Source: Chloroflexota bacterium (GTDB lineage: Bacteria; Chloroflexota; Anaerolineae; Anaerolineales; UBA4823). From it: DNA of 41,962 bases. The position numbers and the translations under genes were made by a program. The stretch is taken from NCBI GenBank assembly GCA_029782365.1, contig JAKOUW010000218.1, positions 1-41,962 of the forward strand, written 5' to 3'. This document shows positions 17,058-24,259 of the stretch, in pieces; positions within the stretch are counted from its first letter, which is position 1; the number at the start of each line of letters is the position of its first letter. The notes under the pieces were generated by a model. The model was given only the letters and a program-made list of their open reading frames with translations. It was not told the origin of the DNA and made no database searches.

Positions 17058-17600
17058 TTAGAGCCTGAGGTTGATGCCGCGCAGGCGATAATAGGCAGTC
17101 GAGGCGGTCAAGCCAGCATACGCCAGGATCCAGATCACATCCGGCAAAGAGTAAACCATATACCTCCCGCCGGCATACAGAGCAGTGCCGACGAGTGAGA
17201 TTAAAACGAACAGCGCGGCCGGCAGGCAGCCGGCTATCACTGCAATGGCGGTGATCCAGAATAATTTGGGAGAGCGGCGTTTGCCGGTCACGAAACGGAC
17301 AGACTCGGCGATGATTGCGCCGGCGATGGGCGAGATCAGAATGGTGAACAGGCCTATGGACAGGGCTATGAAGCTGCCGATCAAACTCAGAATGGCGGCG
17401 ATCGGAAAAGCCAGGATATAATCGCGGCTGATGGCGGTCTCAAAGACTTTTTGCTGACCGCTGACGCATTCTTTACAGCGGTAACCAGTTGGGGTGAGCA
17501 CAGCGCACTTGACGCAGATCGGTTTTTCGCACTTATTGCAGCGCAGGGTGGTTTCTCTGTTTGGGTGGTTAGCGCAGTAAAATGTTTGGCTGTTGATCAT
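17058..17600 (-). CDS. B-box-type zinc finger membrane protein
   Basis: 180 residues. The N terminus is a B-box-like zinc-binding module: CANHPNRETTLRCNKCEKP, then CVKCAV and CKEC, within the first 45 residues. Four to five hydrophobic segments follow (for example AFPIAAILSLIGSFIALSI). Proteins of this layout are common in Chloroflexota and other bacteria and have no settled function. Its ATG overlaps the nadK stop as ATGA, so it is translated together with nadK. Confidence 0.75.
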   Translation of the reverse strand: MINSQTFYCANHPNRETTLRCNKCEKPICVKCAVLTPTGYRCKECVSGQQKVFETAISRDYILAFPIAAILSLIGSFIALSIGLFTILISPIAGAIIAESVRFVTGKRRSPKLFWITAIAVIAGCLPAALFVLISLVGTALYAGGRYMVYSLPDVIWILAYAGLTASTAYYRLRGINLRL

Positions 17601-18469
17601 GAACTGCCTCCGCTGGCAGGATTGTGATTCATATGTTGAGTCAGATTACGGTAAAAATACCCGGCGTCCAGGAAGCGGACAAATAAAACATTGTGGCTGC
17701 CGGCATGCACTTCGATGCGATCATCCTCGGTCAGACCGATCGGCACCTGGCCGTCCACGCTGAATACGGCCTGGTGGTCGGTTTTGATGGAGATAGAAAC
17801 TGAAGCGCTTTCGGCGAGCACGATCGAACGGTCGACGGAGAGGTGCGGTGCAACCGGCGTGAGCAGAATGTTGCGCAGCTCAGGCGGCAAAATCGGGCCT
17901 CCAGCGGCCAGGGCGTAAGCAGTGGAACCGGTGGGGGTGGAGGCAATCAGGCCATCGGCCACGTAGGTGGTCAGCAGGTGCCCGTCCACGCGAGCGGTCA
18001 GATGAATAGGGCGCACACTTTGCCCACGGCTGACCACGACTTCGTTAAGCACCTCCCAACTGCCCAGCTTGTCGCCGCCGCGCCACTGCTCGGCGCAGAG
18101 CATCATGCGCTTCTCCAGCCAGTAATCGCCTGCTACCAGGCGTGGAAAAAACTCGTCCCACTGCTCAACGCGCATTTCCATCAGGAAGCCAAAATGTCCC
18201 AGGTTGATGCCCAGGATGGGCAGGTTGCACGGGCCAGTCAGGTGACCAGCGCGCAGCATGGTGCCATCACCACCTAATGCGATCAGCAAGTTAAAGGCGC
18301 CCGCTTTGGCCTGGCGGTGTATATCCTCGTTATATAAGAAGCCGAAGCTGGTCTGGATGCCCAGCTCATTAAGCTGGTGGGTGATCTTTTCTGCCAGTGG
18401 AACCGCTTCCTTCAGACGTGGGTGGGTGATAATAGCAATGTGCTTGAGAACAGGGCGGGTGACGGTCAT
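17597..18469 (-). CDS. nadK: NAD kinase
   Basis: 290 residues, typical length. The signature GGDGT is at residues 66-70 (LLIALGGDGTMLRA), followed by ILGINLGHFGFL and, further on, the LNEVVVSRG and DGLIASTPTGSTAYALAAGGP motifs of the NAD-binding site. It phosphorylates NAD to NADP in the cytoplasm. It leads the operon nadK, zinc-finger membrane protein, recN, PBP-like. A TATAAT lies six bases before the ATG and no ribosome binding site is visible, so the mRNA may be leaderless. Confidence 0.97.
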   Translation of the reverse strand: MTVTRPVLKHIAIITHPRLKEAVPLAEKITHQLNELGIQTSFGFLYNEDIHRQAKAGAFNLLIALGGDGTMLRAGHLTGPCNLPILGINLGHFGFLMEMRVEQWDEFFPRLVAGDYWLEKRMMLCAEQWRGGDKLGSWEVLNEVVVSRGQSVRPIHLTARVDGHLLTTYVADGLIASTPTGSTAYALAAGGPILPPELRNILLTPVAPHLSVDRSIVLAESASVSISIKTDHQAVFSVDGQVPIGLTEDDRIEVHAGSHNVLFVRFLDAGYFYRNLTQHMNHNPASGGSS

Positions 18470-18475
18470 GGTCTA

Positions 18476-18481
18476 ATTATA
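18476..18481 (-). promoter_or_regulatory. -10 element TATAAT, leaderless start of nadK
   Basis: On the minus strand a perfect TATAAT ends six bases before the nadK ATG. The expected transcript start coincides with the start codon. No convincing -35 is present at 16-18 bases distance. Confidence 0.45.
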
Positions 18482-18489
18482 TTCCATAT

Positions 18490-19020
18490 TTATTGCAGAG
18501 CCTGGTCGCAGGCCGTGCGGAAACCGCAGGCGGCGCAGCGAGCGGGCTGGTTATGGCTGCGCGCCGGGCCTTTCTTCAACGCCTGTTGTTGAATGTCGGC
18601 AATTACCTGGCGTGTGCTGGTTTCGAGGCCAGGTGTGAAATCAATTGCATAGGTGCGGCTGTGCTCACCATCGGTGTAATGCAGCAGGCCGTACGGCGGG
18701 CGCTGTTCGTAAAGCTCGGCTACCAGCAAGCAGTAGGCTGCCAGCTGGTAGATATGAGAGTCGTACGGCGCCTGCTGTAGGTTACGCGCTGACTTAACCT
18801 CCACCGGAATAATGTACTGCCCGGCTTCGACCAGGTAATCGGGCCTGCCGGTCAAACCCAGGCTGGGGGCGTAAAGGGGTTTTTCCTGCGCCAGCCACTG
18901 GTTGGTGTCGCTGAAGACGACCCGCCCGCCAGGGAGCCCGCTGGATCGCTGCCGGCGCCCAGCCTGCCAGAGCAGAAGCAGCGCCAGTAAGATCAGGGCT
19001 GCTGCTAAGTAAGCCACCAT
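18490..19020 (-). CDS. Cas4-like PD-(D/E)XK nuclease, catalytic half, membrane-anchored
   Basis: 176 residues from an ATG that shares its A with the stop of the upstream frame (TGATG). A membrane segment (YLAAALILLALLLLW) is followed by a RecB/Cas4-type nuclease core: D61 in TGRPDYL, E74-V-K76 in IPVEVKSARN, and Q92xxxY96 in YQLAAY. The C terminus has CAACGFRTAC (C162, C165, C171), three of the four cysteines that bind the iron-sulphur cluster in Cas4 and AddB-like nucleases. The fourth expected cysteine is in the small upstream gene. A longer frame up to 19200 exists but its extra part is the shadow of that gene. No CRISPR array or other cas gene is near, so a role in housekeeping DNA processing is likelier. 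Confidence 0.75.
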   Translation of the reverse strand: MVAYLAAALILLALLLLWQAGRRQRSSGLPGGRVVFSDTNQWLAQEKPLYAPSLGLTGRPDYLVEAGQYIIPVEVKSARNLQQAPYDSHIYQLAAYCLLVAELYEQRPPYGLLHYTDGEHSRTYAIDFTPGLETSTRQVIADIQQQALKKGPARSHNQPARCAACGFRTACDQALQ

Positions 19021-19256
19021 CAGAAGACCTTTTGGAAAACGGCGACCACCGCCAGCGCCAGCCCGGCGAGCAGCAGAGCCCAGGCTAACCAGCGCAGGCA
19101 GCCGGCGATGAACACAACCTGCCCGTGCCGGGCGTGCAGGTCTTGCCCGGCGGCCAGGTCGCGCTGGTTCGCGTTCGGCGCGCCCTGGCGCTGATACCAC
19201 CAGGCTCGCTGGCAGTACAGGTAAGTTCCGATCTCAGAGGCGCGCACGGTGCGCAT
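19020..19256 (-). CDS. N-terminal half of split Cas4-like nuclease
   Basis: 78 residues. ASEIGTYLYCQRAWWYQRQG at residues 6-25 is the N-terminal motif of Cas4-type nucleases, with the first cluster cysteine at C15. A hydrophobic segment (WLAWALLLAGLALAVVAVF) closes the protein. The next frame begins in the overlapping TGATG with another membrane segment and the nuclease core. Together the two would make one four-cysteine enzyme with a membrane hairpin in its middle. Either two polypeptides assemble in the membrane or a single-base change split one gene; the tidy overlap favours the first. Confidence 0.7.
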   Translation of the reverse strand: MRTVRASEIGTYLYCQRAWWYQRQGAPNANQRDLAAGQDLHARHGQVVFIAGCLRWLAWALLLAGLALAVVAVFQKVF

Positions 19257-19279
19257 GGATAATACTGATCAGGGATGCG

Positions 19280-19912
19280 CTAAGGACGCCGGCGCTCTTC
19301 AAATTCGCGCAGGGCTTTTTCCAACTGACCCTGGCGCTGGCTCATGGTCAGGTCGCCGCGAGTGCGCTCGATAATGCCGCGCGCCAGGTCAGTCAGGCGG
19401 CGCAGACCGCCGGTGATGGCGTCTGGGTAATCCATCGTGACCAACACAGCATAGATGTCGTCCATAATTTCCAGCATCCGGTGCGCTTCCTGGGGATTTT
19501 CTTTGAGCAGCATATCCAGGCAGCGCCGGCGCAGCTCGCCGGCTGCTTCTGCCAGGCCTTGCAGGTAAGTGGCGGGTTCCAGGCCCAATTCTTCCGGAGT
19601 CGGCACTGGGGTGTTTTGGATAAAGGCCGCGGTCAGGCGAGCTTCGCTGTACTCTTTGAGAGAATCTTGCGTATAGCCTGCGAAGTATAGCTCAGGATAA
19701 ACATCGGCGGCGTGGCGCATTTTCTCCACCAGGGCGCGCGCATCCGCCAGATGGACCTGGGCTTCGGCAGAGTCGTCACGATGGATGGCGCGGATGGCAT
19801 TGGCGCAGTGGCGTGTGAGGGCGCGCGCCTGGGTCAGCAGCTCATCGCGGGCATGCGTGCGCGCCTCGAACGCCTGGCGAATCCGATCGGTAATATCATC
19901 TAACTGGTTCAT
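19280..19912 (-). CDS. translin family protein
   Basis: 210 residues from the ATG at 19912; a longer frame reaches 20140 but overlaps the preceding gene. All-helical, with the family pattern ALTRHCANAIRAIHR, PELYFAGYTQDSLKEYSEA, GLAEAAGELRRRCLDML and MDDIYAVLVTMDYPDAITGG. Translin proteins bind single-stranded nucleic acid; with TRAX they act as ribonucleases in eukaryotes, and prokaryotic members are little studied (some are labelled haloacid dehalogenase in databases, without visible reason). It lies four bases behind the DUF3467 gene and 23 before the split nuclease. Confidence 0.85.
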   Translation of the reverse strand: MNQLDDITDRIRQAFEARTHARDELLTQARALTRHCANAIRAIHRDDSAEAQVHLADARALVEKMRHAADVYPELYFAGYTQDSLKEYSEARLTAAFIQNTPVPTPEELGLEPATYLQGLAEAAGELRRRCLDMLLKENPQEAHRMLEIMDDIYAVLVTMDYPDAITGGLRRLTDLARGIIERTRGDLTMSQRQGQLEKALREFEERRRP

Positions 19913-19916
19913 CGGT

Positions 19917-20240
19917 TCAATGCTCCGGTGGGCGGAAAAGCGATTCAGCCAGCGAGCCATCGCCGGGCAGTTTGATCTCACCGAACATGGCTTCGAAGCG
20001 TCCCAGGTTTTCAGCCAGGGCATGTAAGAAGAGCTTGGCGCCCAGGGGTGACATGATGATGCGGGCGCGCAGGCGAGCCGGGGCCTCGGCTGGCAGCAGA
20101 TGGGCAAAATCGAACACCAGCTCGGAAGGCGAGTGGGCAATGCGCACCAGGTTGGAGTACACCGGGTCGATATGTGCGGTATCTTCGATGCCAGGCGGCG
20201 GGTTCAGCGGCATATTCGGTTGGGAGGTAGGATCGCTCAT
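19917..20240 (-). CDS. DUF3467 protein
   Basis: 107 residues with the DUF3467 pattern: YSNLVRIAHSPSELVFDFAH in the first half and ARIIMSPLGAKLFLHALAENL in the second. The fold and role of this bacterial family are not known to me. It opens the unit DUF3467, translin, split nuclease. A hairpin at 20265-20290 separates it from ssb upstream. Confidence 0.85.
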   Translation of the reverse strand: MSDPTSQPNMPLNPPPGIEDTAHIDPVYSNLVRIAHSPSELVFDFAHLLPAEAPARLRARIIMSPLGAKLFLHALAENLGRFEAMFGEIKLPGDGSLAESLFRPPEH

Positions 20241-20264
20241 CGAGTTTCCAATCCTTAATCGGAA

Positions 20265-20290
20265 AGAGGCCGTCTGGTCAGACGGCCTCT
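20265..20290 (-). terminator. hairpin terminator after ssb
   Basis: A perfect 11-bp stem (AGAGGCCGTCT and its complement) with a 4-base loop starts 15 bases after the ssb stop on the minus strand and is followed by TTTCC. The short T-run makes termination probable rather than certain. Confidence 0.65.
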
Positions 20291-20305
20291 CGGGCTGGTA
20301 CGGGT

Positions 20306-20722
20306 TTAGAAGGGGATATCGCTCTCTTCGGATACGGTGTGGGCTGTGCCGCCTTCCGCTCCGCCTTCGCCTTCGCTCCGGCTGGAGAGGAAGCGCACAG
20401 TGACGGCGCTGATCTCAAAGGAAGCAGCGTGTGTGCCGTCCTGCTTGGCATAGGTGCGCGGCCCGCCTGTCGCCGGGTCGGCTACCAGGCGGCCTTCGAC
20501 GAGCACTTTGCGGCCCTTTTTCAGGTACTGGTTGCAGGTTTCGGCCTGCTTACCCCAGGTGCTGACCCGGAACCACACGGTGCGCTCGACGCGCTCGCCG
20601 TTCGAGTTGGTGTAATTGTCGCTGACCGCTACGGAGAAATTCGTAACGGCCTGGCCGTTGGGTGTGTAGCGCATTTCGGGATCACGACCCAGGTTGCCGG
20701 CGATAATAATGGTCTGGAACAT
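20306..20722 (-). CDS. ssb: single-stranded DNA-binding protein
   Basis: 138 residues. OB-fold from residue 1 (MFQTIIIAGNLGRDPEMRYT) to about 110, with WFRVSTWGKQAETCNQYLKKG and GRLVADP. A short acidic tail ends in SDIPF, the conserved tip that recruits replication and repair proteins. It coats single-stranded DNA. A strong promoter lies about 90 bases upstream. The transcribed leader holds a hairpin and a palindrome that covers part of the ribosome binding site. Confidence 0.97.
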   Translation of the reverse strand: MFQTIIIAGNLGRDPEMRYTPNGQAVTNFSVAVSDNYTNSNGERVERTVWFRVSTWGKQAETCNQYLKKGRKVLVEGRLVADPATGGPRTYAKQDGTHAASFEISAVTVRFLSSRSEGEGGAEGGTAHTVSEESDIPF

Positions 20723-20730
20723 AGGGGACT

Positions 20731-20778
20731 CCTTTCGAAAGGGCGTTGAATTTTCCGTTCCGGATGACCACCATCCGG
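20731..20778 (-). promoter_or_regulatory. ssb leader: palindrome at the ribosome binding site and hairpin
   Basis: CCTTTCGAAAGG (20731-20742) is a perfect 12-base palindrome containing most of the AAAGGAG ribosome binding site. Upstream in the transcript, at 20760-20778, a 7-bp stem (CCGGATG / CATCCGG) has a 5-base loop. Both could control ssb translation; no experiment is known to me. Confidence 0.45.
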
Positions 20779-20813
20779 TTCATGGTTGAGTTTCGCCCAT
20801 CGATTACAGAACA

Positions 20814-20842
20814 ATTGTACACTAAAATTTAAAAAATTCCAA
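20814..20842 (-). promoter_or_regulatory. ssb promoter
   Basis: Minus strand: TTGGAA (20842-20837), 17 bases, TACAAT (20819-20814). Consensus-like with ideal spacing, in an AT-rich stretch. Confidence 0.7.
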
Positions 20843-20859
20843 GAGGCAATTTCCTAATT

Positions 20860-21723
20860 TTATGGCTCATTGCGGAACTGCAAACAGTAATGGTGAAAAG
20901 TATTGCTGACCCAGGCGCTGCCCATGCCAAACGGCGCCAGCGGCTGGTTATCCTGCAGCCACAGGCGCTCATCCTTGAGGGTGTACACATCGCTCAAACA
21001 GCGCGCCAGGTCCCAGGCCAGGGGGTAAATCCGCCCCTTTTTCTTGATATTTTTCACGATGATGGTCAGGTAAGCCTTGGGGCGCAGCAGGGGCCTGAGG
21101 TTAGCATAGATACCTGCCAGGCGTTCCAGGAAGCGGTCGTAATCGGCGACGTTGCCCAGGTCGGCGGGGGAATCGGAGTAGAATACGTCCAATCCGGGAG
21201 AATTCCGCCGTTTTTGTTGTGTGAAAGCGCCTGGCGCGTGCAGCATATCCCAATAAGGCGGCGAGGTGAGCACATAGTCCACCAACGGCGCTGCCTGGGC
21301 GGACAGGAGGGCCACGGCCTGGGCGGCATCGCCGTTCAGCAGGTTAGCCTGCAAACCATCAGCCGATTCGCCCAGCGCCAGGCGCTCGTTTTCGATCACC
21401 TGGCAGGCGATCTGAGCGTAAGCCGGGTTCAGCTCGATGCCCCAACTGTTCCGCCCACAGCGCAGAGCAGCCACCAGGGCGCTGCCGGTGCCGGCCATAG
21501 GGTCCAGCACCACCTGGCCTGGGCGGGTGAAAAATTCGATAAATTCCTGCGCCAGGGTTTCAGGGAACTTAGCCGGGTGGCGCAGCACGTCTTTGCTGCG
21601 CCGAGGTGGATTATGGATGAACCAGGATTTTTGAAATTTCAACCATTCCTTGGGACCAAGCTCGTTCAGGCGGTTGGTGTAGGCGCGCTTGCGCCTGGGC
21701 GGGCGCTCAGGCTTCTTCATCAA
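20860..21723 (-). CDS. DNA methyltransferase, orphan (N4-cytosine or N6-adenine type)
   Basis: 287 residues. The AdoMet-binding motif I is DPMAGTGSALVAA (74-86) with GIELNP following, and the catalytic motif IV is TSPPYWDM (153-160). TSPPY fits amino-methyltransferases acting on adenine N6 or cytosine N4. The order, motif I before motif IV, differs from the common beta-class order of TSPPY enzymes. No restriction endonuclease or specificity gene is adjacent, so it is an orphan methylase. It overlaps the upstream zinc-ribbon gene by 17 bases. Confidence 0.85.
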   Translation of the reverse strand: MMKKPERPPRRKRAYTNRLNELGPKEWLKFQKSWFIHNPPRRSKDVLRHPAKFPETLAQEFIEFFTRPGQVVLDPMAGTGSALVAALRCGRNSWGIELNPAYAQIACQVIENERLALGESADGLQANLLNGDAAQAVALLSAQAAPLVDYVLTSPPYWDMLHAPGAFTQQKRRNSPGLDVFYSDSPADLGNVADYDRFLERLAGIYANLRPLLRPKAYLTIIVKNIKKKGRIYPLAWDLARCLSDVYTLKDERLWLQDNQPLAPFGMGSAWVSNTFHHYCLQFRNEP

Positions 21724-22222
21724 GATACCAGGGCCGGCCGCGATCTCCGCCGGGGGCGTCGATCACCTGGCGAAACTCGCCGTGATCGAGCCAGACTAAT
21801 CCGCAGGTGCCGCAGGTATCAATGACGATATTGCCTGGCCCGGCGTAGGGATGAGTGAGCATCCACTGGCCGCATGAGGGACAGTGGACATGCCGTTCAA
21901 GCTCGGATGGATCCAGGCGGCGCGGCGGATCGCTGGGACCGGAAGCCCGGGCGCGCAGGTACAAAACAGCCTGGCCGAAGACAAACTGCGCCATGCCCAC
22001 GCCGCGGCATTTCTGGCAGTACACGGCTGGGAAGCGCTGGATCGAAGCCCGGAAGAGATTTTCATTGCACACCGGGCAGTGGACTTTCAGCGGCTCTTCG
22101 CTTAAAATACGCACACCTTCGGGGGAAGGTGTGGGGAAATGAAAACTGCCACAATACAGGCAAAAGAAGTAATCTCGCTCAGGGACCAGGCTCATCGGAG
22201 CGCCGCAGTGAGGACAGTTCAT
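21707..22222 (-). CDS. protein with three zinc ribbons (zf-TFIIB type)
   Basis: 171 residues carrying three CxxC pairs of pairs: MNCPHCG...FCLYCG at the N terminus, HCPVCN...YCQKCRG in the middle, and HCPSCG...CGTCGLVWLDHGEF near the end; the last is the zf-TFIIB pattern. Such ribbons bind nucleic acid or protein. Its coupling to the methyltransferase gene downstream (17-base overlap) suggests a joint expression, possibly a joint function. No specific activity can be assigned. Confidence 0.75.
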   Translation of the reverse strand: MNCPHCGAPMSLVPERDYFFCLYCGSFHFPTPSPEGVRILSEEPLKVHCPVCNENLFRASIQRFPAVYCQKCRGVGMAQFVFGQAVLYLRARASGPSDPPRRLDPSELERHVHCPSCGQWMLTHPYAGPGNIVIDTCGTCGLVWLDHGEFRQVIDAPGGDRGRPWYLDEEA

Positions 22223-22268
22223 ATATCAACTAAGTGTAAATGAAAGATGAGAAACGGTCAACGTCAAT

Positions 22269-23087
22269 CTATTTGACCTCCCACACCGAAAGATCGGAAA
22301 AATTTACTGTGACAGGCAAGTTGGAAGCGGAGCGGGCATAAACCCCCAGTCCGCCAGAGGCCAGCTTGGGGTCATTAATCGTCAGCACCAATTGGTTGTT
22401 GGCCAACAGGCCAATTTCGCCACCGCGCGCCCACACCCCCAGGCGCACCAAGCTGGGCCCACCCGGCGGGATACCCGGCCCATACTGCCAGGTCAGCAAA
22501 GCCGCAGCGCTGGATTCAAGCACGCGGTCAATGTGCGCCTGCCCATCGCAAGAAACGCCAATCCGGTAGTAATCGGAGGGCGAGGCGGCTCGCACCAGCC
22601 AACCGTACTCATCCAGGCCGCGGCAAAACACCGGGTTGGCAGTTAGCTCAGCATAAAAATCCCCGAGCAAAGGGTTTAGGCGCAGGCTGTAAACATACAC
22701 CTTGCTCCCGGTGATTGCCAGAGTCAGCTCATCTTTGCCGAAGGCGGCGGATGCGTCTGCGATCTGGCGGGAAGTCCACAAGGCAGGCGTGTGAAATGTG
22801 TCGGTGTATATCAGCGCGCCAGTTTCGGGGTGCGGGTCGGGTGTAGCAGCCAGAGGTGTTGAGCTGGGCAGCGGGGTAGGAGTGATCGTTGGTGGGAACC
22901 AGACCGGGGTGAGGGTTGGGGTCGGTGTCGGTGTGATGGGCGTGGGTGTGTAGGTGGGGTAAACTGGTCGGCTGAAAGGACTGCAGCCTTCTGCCAGGCA
23001 GGAGAGCAGGAGCAGCCCCACACAGGCCGCTGCCTGGAGGCATGTTTGCCGATAATGCCGGAAGAAAAGCTGCATGTCTGTAAACAA
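22269..23087 (-). CDS. lipoprotein with lectin-like domain
   Basis: 272 residues. Signal peptide with lipobox LAEGC near residue 35, then a Thr/Pro linker (TPTPITPTPTPTLTP) and a domain of about 180 residues rich in beta-strands. The pattern GWLVRAASPSDYYRIGVSCDG, NNQLVLTINDPKLASGG and GVYARS resembles concanavalin-like glucan-binding or 3-keto-disaccharide hydrolase-type jelly rolls. It should sit outside the membrane and may bind polysaccharide. It is divergent from the dehydrogenase gene at 23174. Confidence 0.6.
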   Translation of the reverse strand: MFTDMQLFFRHYRQTCLQAAACVGLLLLSCLAEGCSPFSRPVYPTYTPTPITPTPTPTLTPVWFPPTITPTPLPSSTPLAATPDPHPETGALIYTDTFHTPALWTSRQIADASAAFGKDELTLAITGSKVYVYSLRLNPLLGDFYAELTANPVFCRGLDEYGWLVRAASPSDYYRIGVSCDGQAHIDRVLESSAAALLTWQYGPGIPPGGPSLVRLGVWARGGEIGLLANNQLVLTINDPKLASGGLGVYARSASNLPVTVNFSDLSVWEVK

Positions 23088-23173
23088 ATCCTTTTTATCA
23101 ATTGGGTTTACAATAATCTTGCGACCATTCTAGCACACCTGGCGCAAAACCATTTCATTACAAGGAGCTTTCA

Positions 23174-24196
23174 GTGACCATGCGAAAAAAGGCTATCCTG
23201 ATCACAGGCGCGGCCGGCGAGATCGGCCAGGCGCTGGTGAGGAGCATCAAAGAGAAAAGCGATATTCCAGTTGTGGCGATCGATCTATCCACATTACCGG
23301 ATGAAATGCGCATGCTAACAGTGCCGATCCAGGGAAATATTCTGGATGAAGCGCTGCTCAAACGTTTGATCAGCGAATTTGAGTTCGAATCGATCTTTCA
23401 TCTGGCGGCTCTGCTTTCGACGCGCAGTGAATTTACACCCGATGAAGCGCATCGTGTGAACGTCGCTGGCACCCTGGGCTTGCTTAACCTGGCAGCAGAG
23501 CAGTCACAATGGCGCGGCGAACCGGTTAAATTCATCTTCCCCAGTTCGATTGCCGCTTATGGGATGCCCGACCTGGAAACGAAAACCGCCTACGCCCGTG
23601 TGCGAGAATGGGAATGGAACTATCCGCGCACGATGTACGGCTGCAATAAGCTTTACTGCGAACAGCTTGGCACCTATTACGCTCATTATTACCGCCAACT
23701 AGCCGCTGAAACCCCGGTGATGTTGGATTTTCGCTGCCTGCGCTTTCCCGGCTTGATCAGCGCCTTCACCGTGCCGAGCGGCGGCACAAGCGATTATGGC
23801 CCAGAAATGCTGCACGCGGCGGCGGCTGGCAAACCGTATGCTTGCTTCGTGCGCGAAGATGTGCGCATCCCCTTCATGGCCATGCCGGATGCTATCAAAG
23901 CTCTGCTCCTGCTCACAGAAGCGCCGCGCAGCGCGCTCAAACGCACCGTGTTCAATGTCACCTCATTCAGCCTGTCCGCGGCTGAATTTCACCAGATTGT
24001 CCTGCAGCATTTCCCCGACGCTCAAATCACATATAAGCCCGATCTAAAACGCCAGGCGATTGTGGATTCCTGGCCGGCAGACCTGGATGACAGCGCAGCC
24101 CGCCGCCAGTGGGGCTGGTCGCCAGACTATGACGCCCGGCGAGCATTCGACGAGTACCTGGTGCCAAATATCCGGGAGCGTTACAACCATAACTGA
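23174..24196 (+). CDS. NAD-dependent epimerase/dehydratase, L-threonine 3-dehydrogenase-like
   Basis: 340 residues from GTG at 23174, which AAGGAG (23162-23167) precedes by six bases; the ATG at 23180 would be twelve bases away. Extended short-chain dehydrogenase: GAAGEIG (12-18) for NAD, FHLAALLSTRSE, FPSSIAAYG and the YxxxK pair in TMYGCNK. The second half, LRFPGLISAFTVPSGGTSDY and MAMPDAIKALL, is that of the SDR-type L-threonine 3-dehydrogenases, which oxidise threonine to 2-amino-3-oxobutanoate. Substrate not proven. Confidence 0.85.
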   Translation: MTMRKKAILITGAAGEIGQALVRSIKEKSDIPVVAIDLSTLPDEMRMLTVPIQGNILDEALLKRLISEFEFESIFHLAALLSTRSEFTPDEAHRVNVAGTLGLLNLAAEQSQWRGEPVKFIFPSSIAAYGMPDLETKTAYARVREWEWNYPRTMYGCNKLYCEQLGTYYAHYYRQLAAETPVMLDFRCLRFPGLISAFTVPSGGTSDYGPEMLHAAAAGKPYACFVREDVRIPFMAMPDAIKALLLLTEAPRSALKRTVFNVTSFSLSAAEFHQIVLQHFPDAQITYKPDLKRQAIVDSWPADLDDSAARRQWGWSPDYDARRAFDEYLVPNIRERYNHN

Positions 24197-24246
24197 TCGC
24201 TCAGGCGGCCGGTTCATCCAGCCGGCGAAATTCAGACATTTCAGGG

Positions 24247-24252
24247 TACAAT
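24247..24252 (+). promoter_or_regulatory. -10 element TACAAT, possible leaderless start
   Basis: TACAAT ends seven bases before the ATG at 24260 and no ribosome binding site is present, the same arrangement as at 8182 and 18476. A -35 is not evident. Confidence 0.4.
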
Positions 24253-24259
24253 TCTGCCC

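Noticed and set aside
18490..19256. CRISPR-Cas adaptation locus suggested by the Cas4-like protein
   Set aside because: No repeat array, cas1 or cas2 is present in the window; the neighbours are translin and DUF3467.
24207..24226. GCCGG...CCGGC hairpin after the SDR gene
   Set aside because: Only five base pairs and no T-run, too weak to call a terminator.
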